9,605 bases of DNA from Candidatus Kapaibacterium sp. GTDB lineage: Bacteria > Bacteroidota > Ignavibacteria > Kapaibacteriales > UBA2268. The position numbers and the translations under genes are program-made. Below the pieces are notes generated by a model. It searched no databases. It was not told the origin of the DNA and was given only the letters and a program-made list of their open reading frames with translations. The stretch covers positions 1-9,605 of the forward strand of contig JAQUZU010000063.1 of the NCBI GenBank assembly GCA_028691175.1, read 5' to 3'. Positions 1 through 7,011 of this stretch are shown one piece after another. Within the stretch, counting starts at the first letter, position 1; each line of letters begins with the position of its first letter.

Positions 1-1
1 A

Positions 2-754
2 ATGGCATTATTAAGCATAAAAGATTTGCACGCAAAAGTCGGTGGAAATCACATAATCAAAGGACTAAATCTCGAGATTAATCCCGGCGAAGTTCACGCA
101 ATTATGGGACCGAACGGTGCCGGCAAAAGCACTCTCGCCGGCGTGCTGACTGCACGCGAGGATATTGAAATCCTCTCCGGCAGCATTGAATTCGACGGTA
201 AAAATCTACTCGAAATGAAACCTGATGAGCGCGCTAAAGCAGGAATTTTCCTTGCATTTCAATATCCGGTAGAAATTCCGGGCGTCTCGAATGCAAACTT
301 TATGAAAACTGCGGTCAATGAAATTCGCAAATATCGCGGCTTGACACCGCTCGACGCAATGGACTTCATTCAGCTAATGCGCAAAAAAGCGGCTTTAGTA
401 GAACTCGACCAGAAATTTCTCTCACGTGCCGTAAATGAAGGCTTTTCAGGTGGCGAAAAGAAACGCAACGAAATCTTCCAGATGGCAATGCTCGAGCCGA
501 AACTCGCAATTCTCGACGAAACCGACTCCGGTCTCGATGTCGATGCTCTGAAAGTAGTCTCTAACGGCGTAGTAAAATTACACAACGAAAACAACTCCTT
601 TATCGTAATTACACACTACCAACGATTGCTCGACATCATTGTGCCGGACTTCGTCCACATACTCTTCGAAGGAAAAATCGTAAAAACAGGTACAAAGGAA
701 CTCGCCCAAGAAATCGAAACAAAAGGCTATACTTGCATTAAAGGCTTAGTATAA
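2..754 (+). CDS. sufC: SufC, Fe-S cluster assembly ATPase
   Basis: ABC-type ATPase of the SUF iron-sulfur cluster assembly machinery; in known systems it binds SufB and SufD in the cytoplasm and its ATP hydrolysis drives rearrangement of the SufBCD scaffold. The 250-residue length is normal for the family. Visible motifs are Walker A GPNGAGKST (residues 36-44), Q-loop Q87 in FQYPVEIPGVSN, the SufC-specific signature SGGEKKRNE (149-157), Walker B ending in D172-E173 followed by the SufC hallmark TDSGLD, and the switch histidine H205 in THYQR. There are no membrane segments, which separates it from transporter ATPases. The ATG is the second base of the window, so its ribosome binding site and the expected upstream gene (probably sufB) are outside view. 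sufD follows after 19 bp on the same strand, consistent with one operon. All catalytic motifs are intact. Confidence 0.97.
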   Translation: MALLSIKDLHAKVGGNHIIKGLNLEINPGEVHAIMGPNGAGKSTLAGVLTAREDIEILSGSIEFDGKNLLEMKPDERAKAGIFLAFQYPVEIPGVSNANFMKTAVNEIRKYRGLTPLDAMDFIQLMRKKAALVELDQKFLSRAVNEGFSGGEKKRNEIFQMAMLEPKLAILDETDSGLDVDALKVVSNGVVKLHNENNSFIVITHYQRLLDIIVPDFVHILFEGKIVKTGTKELAQEIETKGYTCIKGLV

Positions 755-773
755 ATAATAAGAAAAAATTAAA

Positions 774-2093
774 ATGATAGAAGAATTACGACAAAAAGCA
801 GATATATTTTTCGCTAACAATGCCCAGTCGGCAATTTCCGAATGTTTCAAAGAAATGCGCGAGACGGCAATTGCCGACTTTCGCAAAAACGGATTTCCGA
901 CCCGCAAGCACGAAAACTGGCGATATACGCCGATAAATTTTCTCGAAGACATAAATTTTGATATTAAATCTCCGAGCCTGCAGGGAATTATGCATTCGGA
1001 TATCGACAGTTTTCTGTTAAAAGATATTCGCGAGAACTACATCGTTACGATTGACGGCGTGCCTGCACCGGAACTTTCCGACATTCACGACACCGGAATA
1101 ACAGTTTGCAGCCTGTGCGAAGCATTGCAGAAATATCCTGATCTGCTCAAACGTCATTTCGGCAAATACGCGAAGCCGGATCACTTCACATCGCTAAATA
1201 CGGCACTGTTTCAGGACGGGTTGTTTATTCATATTCCGGAAAATTTCGCAGGAAATTCGGTTTTTCACATTGTTCATGCTTTAGATGTCCGCAAAAAAGC
1301 GTATCTTTGCAATACGCGAACTTTGATTATTTCGGATACGAAATCGCAAATAAAAATTATTGAATCCGTACATAACATCGGCGATTATGCCGGATTTACA
1401 AATTCTGTGACAGAATTTTATGCTGCAAATGATTCTGTAATCGACTATTACAAGCTGCAAAACGAAATAAAATCCGGTTATTATGTTGGTTCAACGAGTG
1501 TCGCTCTCGACAAAGGCAGTACTTTCCACGGAGTTACTATTTCGCTCGACGGTAAATTTGTACGAAACAACTTAAATATCAGCCTGAATGGCGAAAATAT
1601 CACTACTTCAATGTACGGATTTTTCTTCGCTACGAAGGATAATTTAATCGATAATTATACTTTGGTCGATCACGCAATGCCGAAATGCAAAAGCAAAGAA
1701 ATTTACAAAGGAATTATCGACGGAAAAAGTACCGGCGTATTTAACGGAAAAATTATTGTTCGACCGGACGCACAGCAGACTGACGCATATCAATCGAATA
1801 AAAACATTCTGCTCAGCGAGGACGCCCGAATTAATTCGAAACCACAGCTGGAAATATACGCAGATGACGTAAAATGCAGCCACGGATCGACCACAGGCTA
1901 CTTAGACAAAGAATCGCTATTCTATCTGAAGTCGCGCGGTATCAGCGAAAGTCGGGCAAAATCACTTTTGCTGAACGCGTTTGCGTCAGATGTTTTAAGC
2001 AAAATTAAAATTTCCGCTCTTTGCGATGAAGTCAAAAGCTTGACCGCAAAGCGCTTAAATTTAGATGAGGATTTGTATTTCTGCAAATTCTAG
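774..2093 (+). CDS. sufD: SufD, Fe-S cluster assembly scaffold subunit
   Basis: SufB/SufD-family protein, the partner that forms the SufBC2D scaffold with SufB and SufC. The family core is the C-terminal half, a right-handed beta-helix; the diagnostic motif is visible as KPQLEIYADDVKCSHGSTTG, with C368 and H370 in the KCSHGST segment. H370 corresponds in position within the motif to the conserved SufD histidine implicated in cluster assembly in E. coli. After it comes the usual helical tail, with the SRGIS segment and L-rich helix. The N-terminal part has the family-typical HENWRYTPINFL segment. At 439 residues it has the usual SufD length and is shorter than SufB, and its position right after sufC also favours SufD. 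The start ATG is preceded only by an A-rich AAGAAAA stretch, a weak ribosome binding site, so coupling to sufC translation is plausible. No truncation or missing motif was seen. Confidence 0.95.
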   Translation: MIEELRQKADIFFANNAQSAISECFKEMRETAIADFRKNGFPTRKHENWRYTPINFLEDINFDIKSPSLQGIMHSDIDSFLLKDIRENYIVTIDGVPAPELSDIHDTGITVCSLCEALQKYPDLLKRHFGKYAKPDHFTSLNTALFQDGLFIHIPENFAGNSVFHIVHALDVRKKAYLCNTRTLIISDTKSQIKIIESVHNIGDYAGFTNSVTEFYAANDSVIDYYKLQNEIKSGYYVGSTSVALDKGSTFHGVTISLDGKFVRNNLNISLNGENITTSMYGFFFATKDNLIDNYTLVDHAMPKCKSKEIYKGIIDGKSTGVFNGKIIVRPDAQQTDAYQSNKNILLSEDARINSKPQLEIYADDVKCSHGSTTGYLDKESLFYLKSRGISESRAKSLLLNAFASDVLSKIKISALCDEVKSLTAKRLNLDEDLYFCKF

Positions 2094-2100
2094 TTTTCTG

Positions 2101-2166
2101 TGGTCTTGTGCATTTATTGAGAAAATTGTTGGTTCCATAGTACAATCTCACCCTTGCGCAAGACCA
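2101..2166 (+). promoter_or_regulatory. Long imperfect hairpin between sufD and sufS, possible attenuator
   Basis: TGGTCTTGTGCA (2101-2112) pairs with TGCGCAAGACCA (2155-2166): 12 pairs with a single G-U wobble. Inside it, TGAG (2118-2121) pairs with CTCA (2147-2150) and ATTGT (2125-2129) with ACAAT (2142-2146), leaving an AAA bulge and a 12-nt apical loop. The right arm is followed directly by TTTTCTTTATTTT, so on the plus strand it resembles an intrinsic terminator or attenuator that could separate sufS from sufCD. It could equally be a small palindromic repeat element. The pairing is seen directly; the function is inferred. Confidence 0.5.
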
Positions 2167-2184
2167 TTTTCTTTATTTTATAAA
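2154..2184 (+). promoter_or_regulatory. Weak candidate promoter for sufS
   Basis: TATAAA (2179-2184) lies inside the palindrome ATTTTATAAAAT (2175-2186), with a poor -35-like TTGCGC at 2154-2159 and a 19-bp spacer. If the preceding hairpin terminates transcription, a promoter here would keep sufS expressed. The match is weak, AT-rich sequence gives such matches by chance, and no Bacteroidota-type TAnnTTTG element is visible. Confidence 0.2.
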
Positions 2185-2194
2185 ATATTTCAGG

Positions 2195-2223
2195 TGTTGC
2201 TTCTTCAATAGCAACAAGAGGAA
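2195..2223 (+). promoter_or_regulatory. sufS leader hairpin with ribosome binding site
   Basis: TGTTGCT (2195-2201) and AGCAACA (2210-2216) form a 7-bp stem with an 8-nt loop, ending exactly where the ribosome binding site AGAGG (2217-2221) begins, 5 nt before the sufS ATG. The loop-side sequence TTCTTC (2201-2206) can alternatively pair with GAGGAA (2218-2223, one G-U), which would cover the ribosome binding site. The two pairings exclude each other. The ribosome binding site is convincing; a switching role is speculation. Confidence 0.4.
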
Positions 2224-2226
2224 AAT

Positions 2227-3447
2227 ATGATAAACGATATAAATAAAATACGACAGGACTTCCCGATTCTTGCAGAGCAAGTCTATGGTAAGCCATTGGT
2301 TTATCTCGATAATGCCGCAACCACACAAAAACCGCAAATCGTAATTGACACTCTTCGCGACTATTATTTGCACGAAAACAGTAATATTCACCGCGGAGTT
2401 CATCGTCTGAGCCAAATTGCAACGGATAAATACGAGGCAGCACGCGAAACTGTTCGCGAGTTTATTAACGCAAAATTTACTGATGAAATTATTTTCACCG
2501 CAGGAACAACTGCTTCGATGAATGCGTTTGCGTATTCGTTTGCGAAAGCATATCTAAAACCGGGCGACGAAATATTGATTTCGCACATGGAGCATCATTC
2601 GAACATTGTTCCGTGGCAAATTGCGTGCAAAGATTGTGGAGCAGTACTGAAAGTAATTCCGATTGACGACAACGGCGAACTCATGCTCGATGAATTTGAA
2701 AAATTAATATCGCCACGCACAAAAATAGTTTCGCTGGTGCATGTCTCGAATTCGCTCGGCACAGTCAATCCGATTCAACACATAATCGCTAAAGCACACA
2801 AGCAAAATATTCCGGTAATGATAGATGCAGCACAATCAATTCAGCATTTGCCGATTGATGTGCAAAAACTCGATTGCGATTTTCTCGTTTTTTCGGGGCA
2901 TAAAATTTACGGACCAACCGGAATCGGCATTCTATACGGAAAAAAGAAATTTTTAGACGAAATGCCGCCATATCAGGGCGGTGGAGACATGATTTTGTCG
3001 GTAACTTTCGAAGAAACCAAGTTCAATGTTTTGCCGTATAAATTCGAAGCCGGCACAGCAAACATCGCCGGTGCAATCGGACTCGGCGAGGCAATTAAGT
3101 ACGTTAAGAATATAGGACTTGACTTTATCGCAACCGCAGAAGGCGAATTGCTCGATTACGCTACATCGCTTGCAAACGAAATCCCGGAAATCCGTATTAT
3201 CGGCACTGCGAAGGAGAAAAGTTCGGTACTCTCACTTGATGTAAAAGGTATTCATCCGCACGATATCGGCTCAATTCTCGACCGCGACGGCGTTGCAGTC
3301 CGCACCGGACATCACTGCACCGAGCCAATCATGCGGCGTTTCAATATTCCGGCTACAACCCGTGCTTCGTTCTCATTCTATAATACAAAAGCAGAAGTTG
3401 ACGCACTGTTTGCTTCGCTTCAAAAAGTAATAAAATTGTTCGCATAA
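2227..3447 (+). CDS. sufS: SufS, cysteine desulfurase
   Basis: PLP-dependent group II cysteine desulfurase: it converts L-cysteine to L-alanine and passes the sulfur as a protein persulfide to the SUF machinery. The class-V aminotransferase fold is recognisable from YLDNAATTQKP near the N terminus, the HMEHHSNIVPW segment, and the PLP-binding lysine K226 in SGHKIYGPTG, preceded by H225. The catalytic sulfur-accepting cysteine is C364 in RTGHHCTEP, the short-loop arrangement typical of SufS rather than IscS/NifS. The length (406 residues) and the K226/C364 numbering equal those of E. coli SufS. The start is supported by AGAGG 5 nt upstream. It follows sufD after 133 bp, a much longer gap than its neighbours have, holding hairpins that may set its level. 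No sufE or sufU sulfur-acceptor gene is visible downstream, so the activator must be encoded elsewhere. Confidence 0.96.
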   Translation: MINDINKIRQDFPILAEQVYGKPLVYLDNAATTQKPQIVIDTLRDYYLHENSNIHRGVHRLSQIATDKYEAARETVREFINAKFTDEIIFTAGTTASMNAFAYSFAKAYLKPGDEILISHMEHHSNIVPWQIACKDCGAVLKVIPIDDNGELMLDEFEKLISPRTKIVSLVHVSNSLGTVNPIQHIIAKAHKQNIPVMIDAAQSIQHLPIDVQKLDCDFLVFSGHKIYGPTGIGILYGKKKFLDEMPPYQGGGDMILSVTFEETKFNVLPYKFEAGTANIAGAIGLGEAIKYVKNIGLDFIATAEGELLDYATSLANEIPEIRIIGTAKEKSSVLSLDVKGIHPHDIGSILDRDGVAVRTGHHCTEPIMRRFNIPATTRASFSFYNTKAEVDALFASLQKVIKLFA

Positions 3448-3463
3448 ATTTATTTTACAAAAT

Positions 3464-3470
3464 TGAGGAA
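3464..3470 (+). promoter_or_regulatory. Ribosome binding site of the OmpA-domain gene
   Basis: TGAGGAAG-type purine stretch starting at 3464, with its GAGG core (3465-3468) 8 nt before the ATG at 3477. It is one of the clearest ribosome binding sites in the window and fixes this start, which also gives a well-formed signal peptide. Confidence 0.6.
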
Positions 3471-3476
3471 GACAAA

Positions 3477-5456
3477 ATGAAGAAATTTTTTGCATCTCTG
3501 TTGTTGCTTAGTGCTCTGGGATTACCCGCAAATGCGCAGCAAAAAGCAGATGACAAGCTTATCATGCAGCCGGCAATCGGCTTATATGGCGGTCTGAATA
3601 TAAACATGCACTCGCCGAGTTTTAGTTATGTTACGAATGCAAACGATCCGTTGCTTCGTGCGGTTTATCCCTTCACCAAGAGCAAAACCGAACTTGGCTT
3701 TAACATCGGCTTAATCGGCTATATTCCGATTACAGAAATGTTTACGATTTCCCCGAGATTAGGCTATAATTCCATGTGCGGCAAACTTGAAAGTAACATT
3801 GTTGCCGGTACTGCCCGCACTACAAACGAATTCGATGCAACTTTGTCATATTTTGAAATTACTCCGATATTGCAAATCCACAATCTGATTCCGTCAGTAA
3901 AGAATTTATATTTCTTAGTCGGACCGGAAATCGGAATTCCGATGACTAAAGAATTTACTCTTTCTTCTACATTTGTTGATCCTATGATTAACACTCCGGC
4001 AGTTGTTACCAAGATGCCTGAAGCAGACATTCCTGATGCCGGCGTACGTGTAGCCGTTGCTATCGGTGCGGGCTGGATGTTCGAACTGACTGACAAATGG
4101 AAACTTGGTGCGGAAGTTTCATATCGCATTCCGGTTACTAAAGTTTCTACAAACGATTTTCTCGACAAATGGAATGTATCGCAGTTACGTGCCGGAATCA
4201 ACATTACTTACGATTTGTTCGGAAAAAACGATGAAACAAAACAAGAGCCGACCGCCGCAACTCTCGAGATGAGCATGGGCGGAGTAAATTCCGTTACTCG
4301 CGACGGCACTCGCTCAAAGATGAAAACAATTCGCGTAGAAGATATGCAATATACCGAACTTTATCCGTTCATAAACTATGTATTCTTCGAAGAAAATCAG
4401 GCGGCTCCATCAGACGATGCACAGGTATTCCGTGCAAATTCGCAGTCCGGACAATTCTCGCTCAGCACTCTTCAGCCGGATGCATTCGAAATTAACCGTA
4501 GTTCTCTTGATATTATCGGTACCCGCATGGGACAATATCCGAATGCAAATTTGACTATTACCGGCACTATCGACAATAAAAAAGAAAAATCCAACAAGGC
4601 AATCGCAAAAGAACGTGCCGAGTTTGCAAAGGGCTACCTAACAACGAACTATCATGTTCAGGAAGACCGCATTACAACTACAGGAACCGGTCTGCCGACA
4701 AAAGCTTCCAGCGTTCGCGATCCGGAAGGCATCGCAGAAAATCGCCGCATAGAGTTCTCTTCGAACGAACCGCGCTTGTTTGATCCGATTCTTATCACCG
4801 GCGAAAACCAGCGAGTAGCAACTCCGGATGTAGTAGAATTTTTACCTCAAATCACAAGTTCCGACTCAATCGCGGCATGGCGTCTCGACCTAAGTCAGGC
4901 AGGCAAGCCGATAAAAGTACTGCGCGGAAATTCGCAGCCGAACTCAATTCAATGGACAATTTCTCCGAACGAACTTACGAATAAAGAAATGCCGGTCGGC
5001 TATACTCTGTCCGTTACAACGGTTAATGGCGCAGAAAAGCATATCAGCGGAACAATTCCGGTAGAATACATTTCGATTTCAAAGAAAAAAGCCGAAGAAT
5101 TATCCGACAAAACTATCAGCAAATATTCACTCGTGCTGTTTGATTTCGACAAATCGGATATCTCTGCTTCCGATATGGAATTAATCAATAAACAGATTTT
5201 GCCGGCAATTAAATTTAACTCTACTGTCGATATTTACGGCTACACAGACCGCATCGGCGACGACAACTATAACCAAAAACTTGCCGAAAAACGTGCAAAC
5301 GCAGTAAAGAAAGTGCTTGCCGAAAAAGTAAACAGTGCTACATATAATGTGCACGGCGTCGGCGAAAGTGTCAGCATTTTCGATAACGCTTCCCCGATCG
5401 GACGGCATTTATCGAGAACTGTACAGGTATATGTTTCTACCCCACACGGTAACTAA
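3477..5456 (+). CDS. Outer-membrane beta-barrel protein with two OmpA-like domains
   Basis: Predicted outer-membrane/periplasmic envelope protein of 659 residues. Residues 1-20 form a signal peptide (KK, Leu-rich core, cleavage after ANA). Residues about 30-250 alternate polar and hydrophobic residues with many G/Y starts, as in the PorT/OMP beta-barrel families. A first OmpA-like domain at about 290-428 is degenerate: D366 and R380 lie where the peptidoglycan-contacting Asp and Arg sit, but the TD..G pattern is lost; it ends in NRRIEF. Residues about 455-530 resemble the FlgD-type Ig-like domain (W468, W493, then PVGYTLSV). The C-terminal OmpA domain (548-655) is canonical: GYTDRIGDDNYNQ with D591 and R606, the pair known from E. 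coli OmpA to bind diaminopimelate. The likely role is anchoring the outer membrane to peptidoglycan. It begins 29 bp after sufS and ends just before a strong terminator, so it may share the suf transcript. The domain calls are from motif reading; the barrel strand number is not determined. Confidence 0.88.
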   Translation: MKKFFASLLLLSALGLPANAQQKADDKLIMQPAIGLYGGLNINMHSPSFSYVTNANDPLLRAVYPFTKSKTELGFNIGLIGYIPITEMFTISPRLGYNSMCGKLESNIVAGTARTTNEFDATLSYFEITPILQIHNLIPSVKNLYFLVGPEIGIPMTKEFTLSSTFVDPMINTPAVVTKMPEADIPDAGVRVAVAIGAGWMFELTDKWKLGAEVSYRIPVTKVSTNDFLDKWNVSQLRAGINITYDLFGKNDETKQEPTAATLEMSMGGVNSVTRDGTRSKMKTIRVEDMQYTELYPFINYVFFEENQAAPSDDAQVFRANSQSGQFSLSTLQPDAFEINRSSLDIIGTRMGQYPNANLTITGTIDNKKEKSNKAIAKERAEFAKGYLTTNYHVQEDRITTTGTGLPTKASSVRDPEGIAENRRIEFSSNEPRLFDPILITGENQRVATPDVVEFLPQITSSDSIAAWRLDLSQAGKPIKVLRGNSQPNSIQWTISPNELTNKEMPVGYTLSVTTVNGAEKHISGTIPVEYISISKKKAEELSDKTISKYSLVLFDFDKSDISASDMELINKQILPAIKFNSTVDIYGYTDRIGDDNYNQKLAEKRANAVKKVLAEKVNSATYNVHGVGESVSIFDNASPIGRHLSRTVQVYVSTPHGN

Positions 5457-5477
5457 TTAAATATCAAGCAAATACAT

Positions 5478-5512
5478 AAAATCCCGTTACGTTCAAAACG
5501 TAACGGGATTTT
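5478..5512. terminator. Bidirectional intrinsic terminator between convergent genes
   Basis: A perfect 16-bp inverted repeat: AAAATCCCGTTACGTT (5478-5493), loop CAA, AACGTAACGGGATTTT (5497-5512). The GC-rich inner stem is flanked by an A run on the left and T5 (5509-5513) on the right, so it can terminate in both directions. It lies 21 bp after the stop of the OmpA-domain gene (+) and 26 bp after the stop of the response regulator (-), the expected place for a shared terminator. Confidence 0.9.
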
Positions 5513-5538
5513 TCATTCCTTTACCCGTGCAAAAAAAA

Positions 5539-6999
5539 CTATTCTGCCTGATCGTAATCTTCGTCCAATTCGTTGTTGCGGTCAATTCGCTTATACAGCG
5601 TTCGCATGGTCGAAATCGACACATTTAGATAGCGGGCTACTTTGCTGCGATTTCCGCGGAACTTCTCAAGTGCAAGAGTTACAATCTCTGCCTGCAAGTC
5701 ATTGAAGTCAAGTCCGCCGTCCGGCAAATCGAAATTTCCTACTTTCAGCGTAAATTTATGCGTAGTTTTCGGAACATACGAACCATCAGCCTTCAGGAAA
5801 GAAAGATGTTCTTCATTTAATTCGAATTCGTCATAGAGCATCGCAACGCGATCAATCACATTTTTGAGTTCGCGAACGTTTCCTGACCACTGATGATGCT
5901 GCATAATATCAATCGCGGTCGGCGAGATAAATTTAAATTTTCTGCCTTTTTCGCTACTGCTTTGGTTCAAGAAAAGCTGTGCCAGAAGCGGAACTGAATC
6001 GATTTGCTCGCGCAGTGGCGGGATATTTATCCAACCTTGTTTCAGTCGATACAGCAAATCGCTGCGGAATTTTTTCTTGTCGGCGAGGTCATCAACGTCT
6101 TTATTTGATGTCGCGATAAACCTGCATTGCAAATCGATTTTCTCGGTGCCGCCTACGCGGTAATACGCTTTATCCTGCAAAACGCGAAGCAACTTCGGCT
6201 GGAAAGCCGGGTCAAGATCGGCAATTTCATCAAACATCACAGTCCCGGTCTGAGCCCGATCGAGCAAGCCCGGTACGACTTTTCCGCTTTTCGAGACATA
6301 ACCGAAAAGTTCTGCCTCGAATGAACTCATCGATGCCACCGAGCAATTAATTTTCAGAAACGGATCTGCATTGCGGAGCTGTCCGTGATGGATAATATTC
6401 GCAAAAACCTCCTTGCCCGTGCCGGTTTCGCCTTGAATCAGGACATTGATATCCGGATTTTCATGGAATTTCAGAGCAGCGAGGACAAGTTTTTTCATCT
6501 GCGGATTAAATACGCCGATTCTGCCTACATTTTCGACAACCATATAAGAACCATTCTGAAATACTTCTTCGGTATCTTCTTTTTCATGTTTAATTATTTT
6601 AACTTTCGGCGGCAACTCTTCGTCAATATCTTCGGACTTGGAGTGTGTTTTAACAATTTCGAAAACCCGGCGGATGTCTAACGGCTTCAGCAGATAGTCG
6701 TATGCCCCCTCGCGAATAGCTTTTACGGCAGAATCAATAGTTGCAAAACCTGTAAATAGAACAAATTTCGAGTCATATACTTTATCAATTTTCTTATATT
6801 CGCGCAAAAGTTCTATGCCGGACATTCCGGGCATCTTGATATCGCTGAAAATAATGTCGAAATTACGATCGCGCAAAAGCCTTAGTGCCGCTTGTCCGGA
6901 TTCGCACTGCGTAACAAATACATCCATCAGCCCACTCAATGTCTCAACAAACACCTCGCGACTGAATCGGTCGTCGTCAATTATCAAAACTTTTGTCAT
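5539..6999 (-). CDS. NtrC-type response regulator lacking the GAFTGA motif
   Basis: Three-domain response regulator of 486 residues. The receiver (1-120) is intact: acidic pocket D8-D10, phospho-acceptor D53 in SDIKMPG, T83 and K105. The AAA+ domain (about 160-395) has Walker A GETGTGKE (190-197), Walker B VMFDEI with D257-E258, sensor I region TSN (297-299), arginine fingers R312 and R318 in FRSDLLYRL, and the WSGNVREL motif. A Fis-type helix-turn-helix occupies about 430-473 (GNRSKVARYLNVS). The odd point is the L1 loop: after ELFG the family reads EKGAFTGA, but here it reads YVSKSGKVVPGLLDRA, so the sigma-54 contact motif is absent and the loop is about four residues shorter. ATPase and DNA binding look possible; classical sigma-54 activation does not. 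It may act with another sigma factor, as known for Rhodobacter capsulatus NtrC, or as a repressor. The gene starts 12 nt after the kinase-like gene, preceded by AGGG, so it is the last gene of that operon. Confidence 0.93.
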   Translation of the reverse strand: MTKVLIIDDDRFSREVFVETLSGLMDVFVTQCESGQAALRLLRDRNFDIIFSDIKMPGMSGIELLREYKKIDKVYDSKFVLFTGFATIDSAVKAIREGAYDYLLKPLDIRRVFEIVKTHSKSEDIDEELPPKVKIIKHEKEDTEEVFQNGSYMVVENVGRIGVFNPQMKKLVLAALKFHENPDINVLIQGETGTGKEVFANIIHHGQLRNADPFLKINCSVASMSSFEAELFGYVSKSGKVVPGLLDRAQTGTVMFDEIADLDPAFQPKLLRVLQDKAYYRVGGTEKIDLQCRFIATSNKDVDDLADKKKFRSDLLYRLKQGWINIPPLREQIDSVPLLAQLFLNQSSSEKGRKFKFISPTAIDIMQHHQWSGNVRELKNVIDRVAMLYDEFELNEEHLSFLKADGSYVPKTTHKFTLKVGNFDLPDGGLDFNDLQAEIVTLALEKFRGNRSKVARYLNVSISTMRTLYKRIDRNNELDEDYDQAE

Positions 7000-7011
7000 A
7001 TTTATTTACCC

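Noticed and set aside
2094..2226. tRNA or known riboswitch in the sufD-sufS gap
   Set aside because: A GGTTC segment is present, but there is no tRNA cloverleaf or 7-bp acceptor stem pattern, and the helices do not match a riboswitch class that I recognise.
2114..2443. 109-codon open frame on the minus strand overlapping the start of sufS
   Set aside because: Most of it lies antisense to the well-supported sufS coding region, the rest covers the hairpin region, and the translation shows no recognisable domain.
3764..4204. 146-codon minus-strand open frame inside the OmpA-domain gene
   Set aside because: It is wholly antisense to a gene with a signal peptide and recognisable domains; its own product has no motif.
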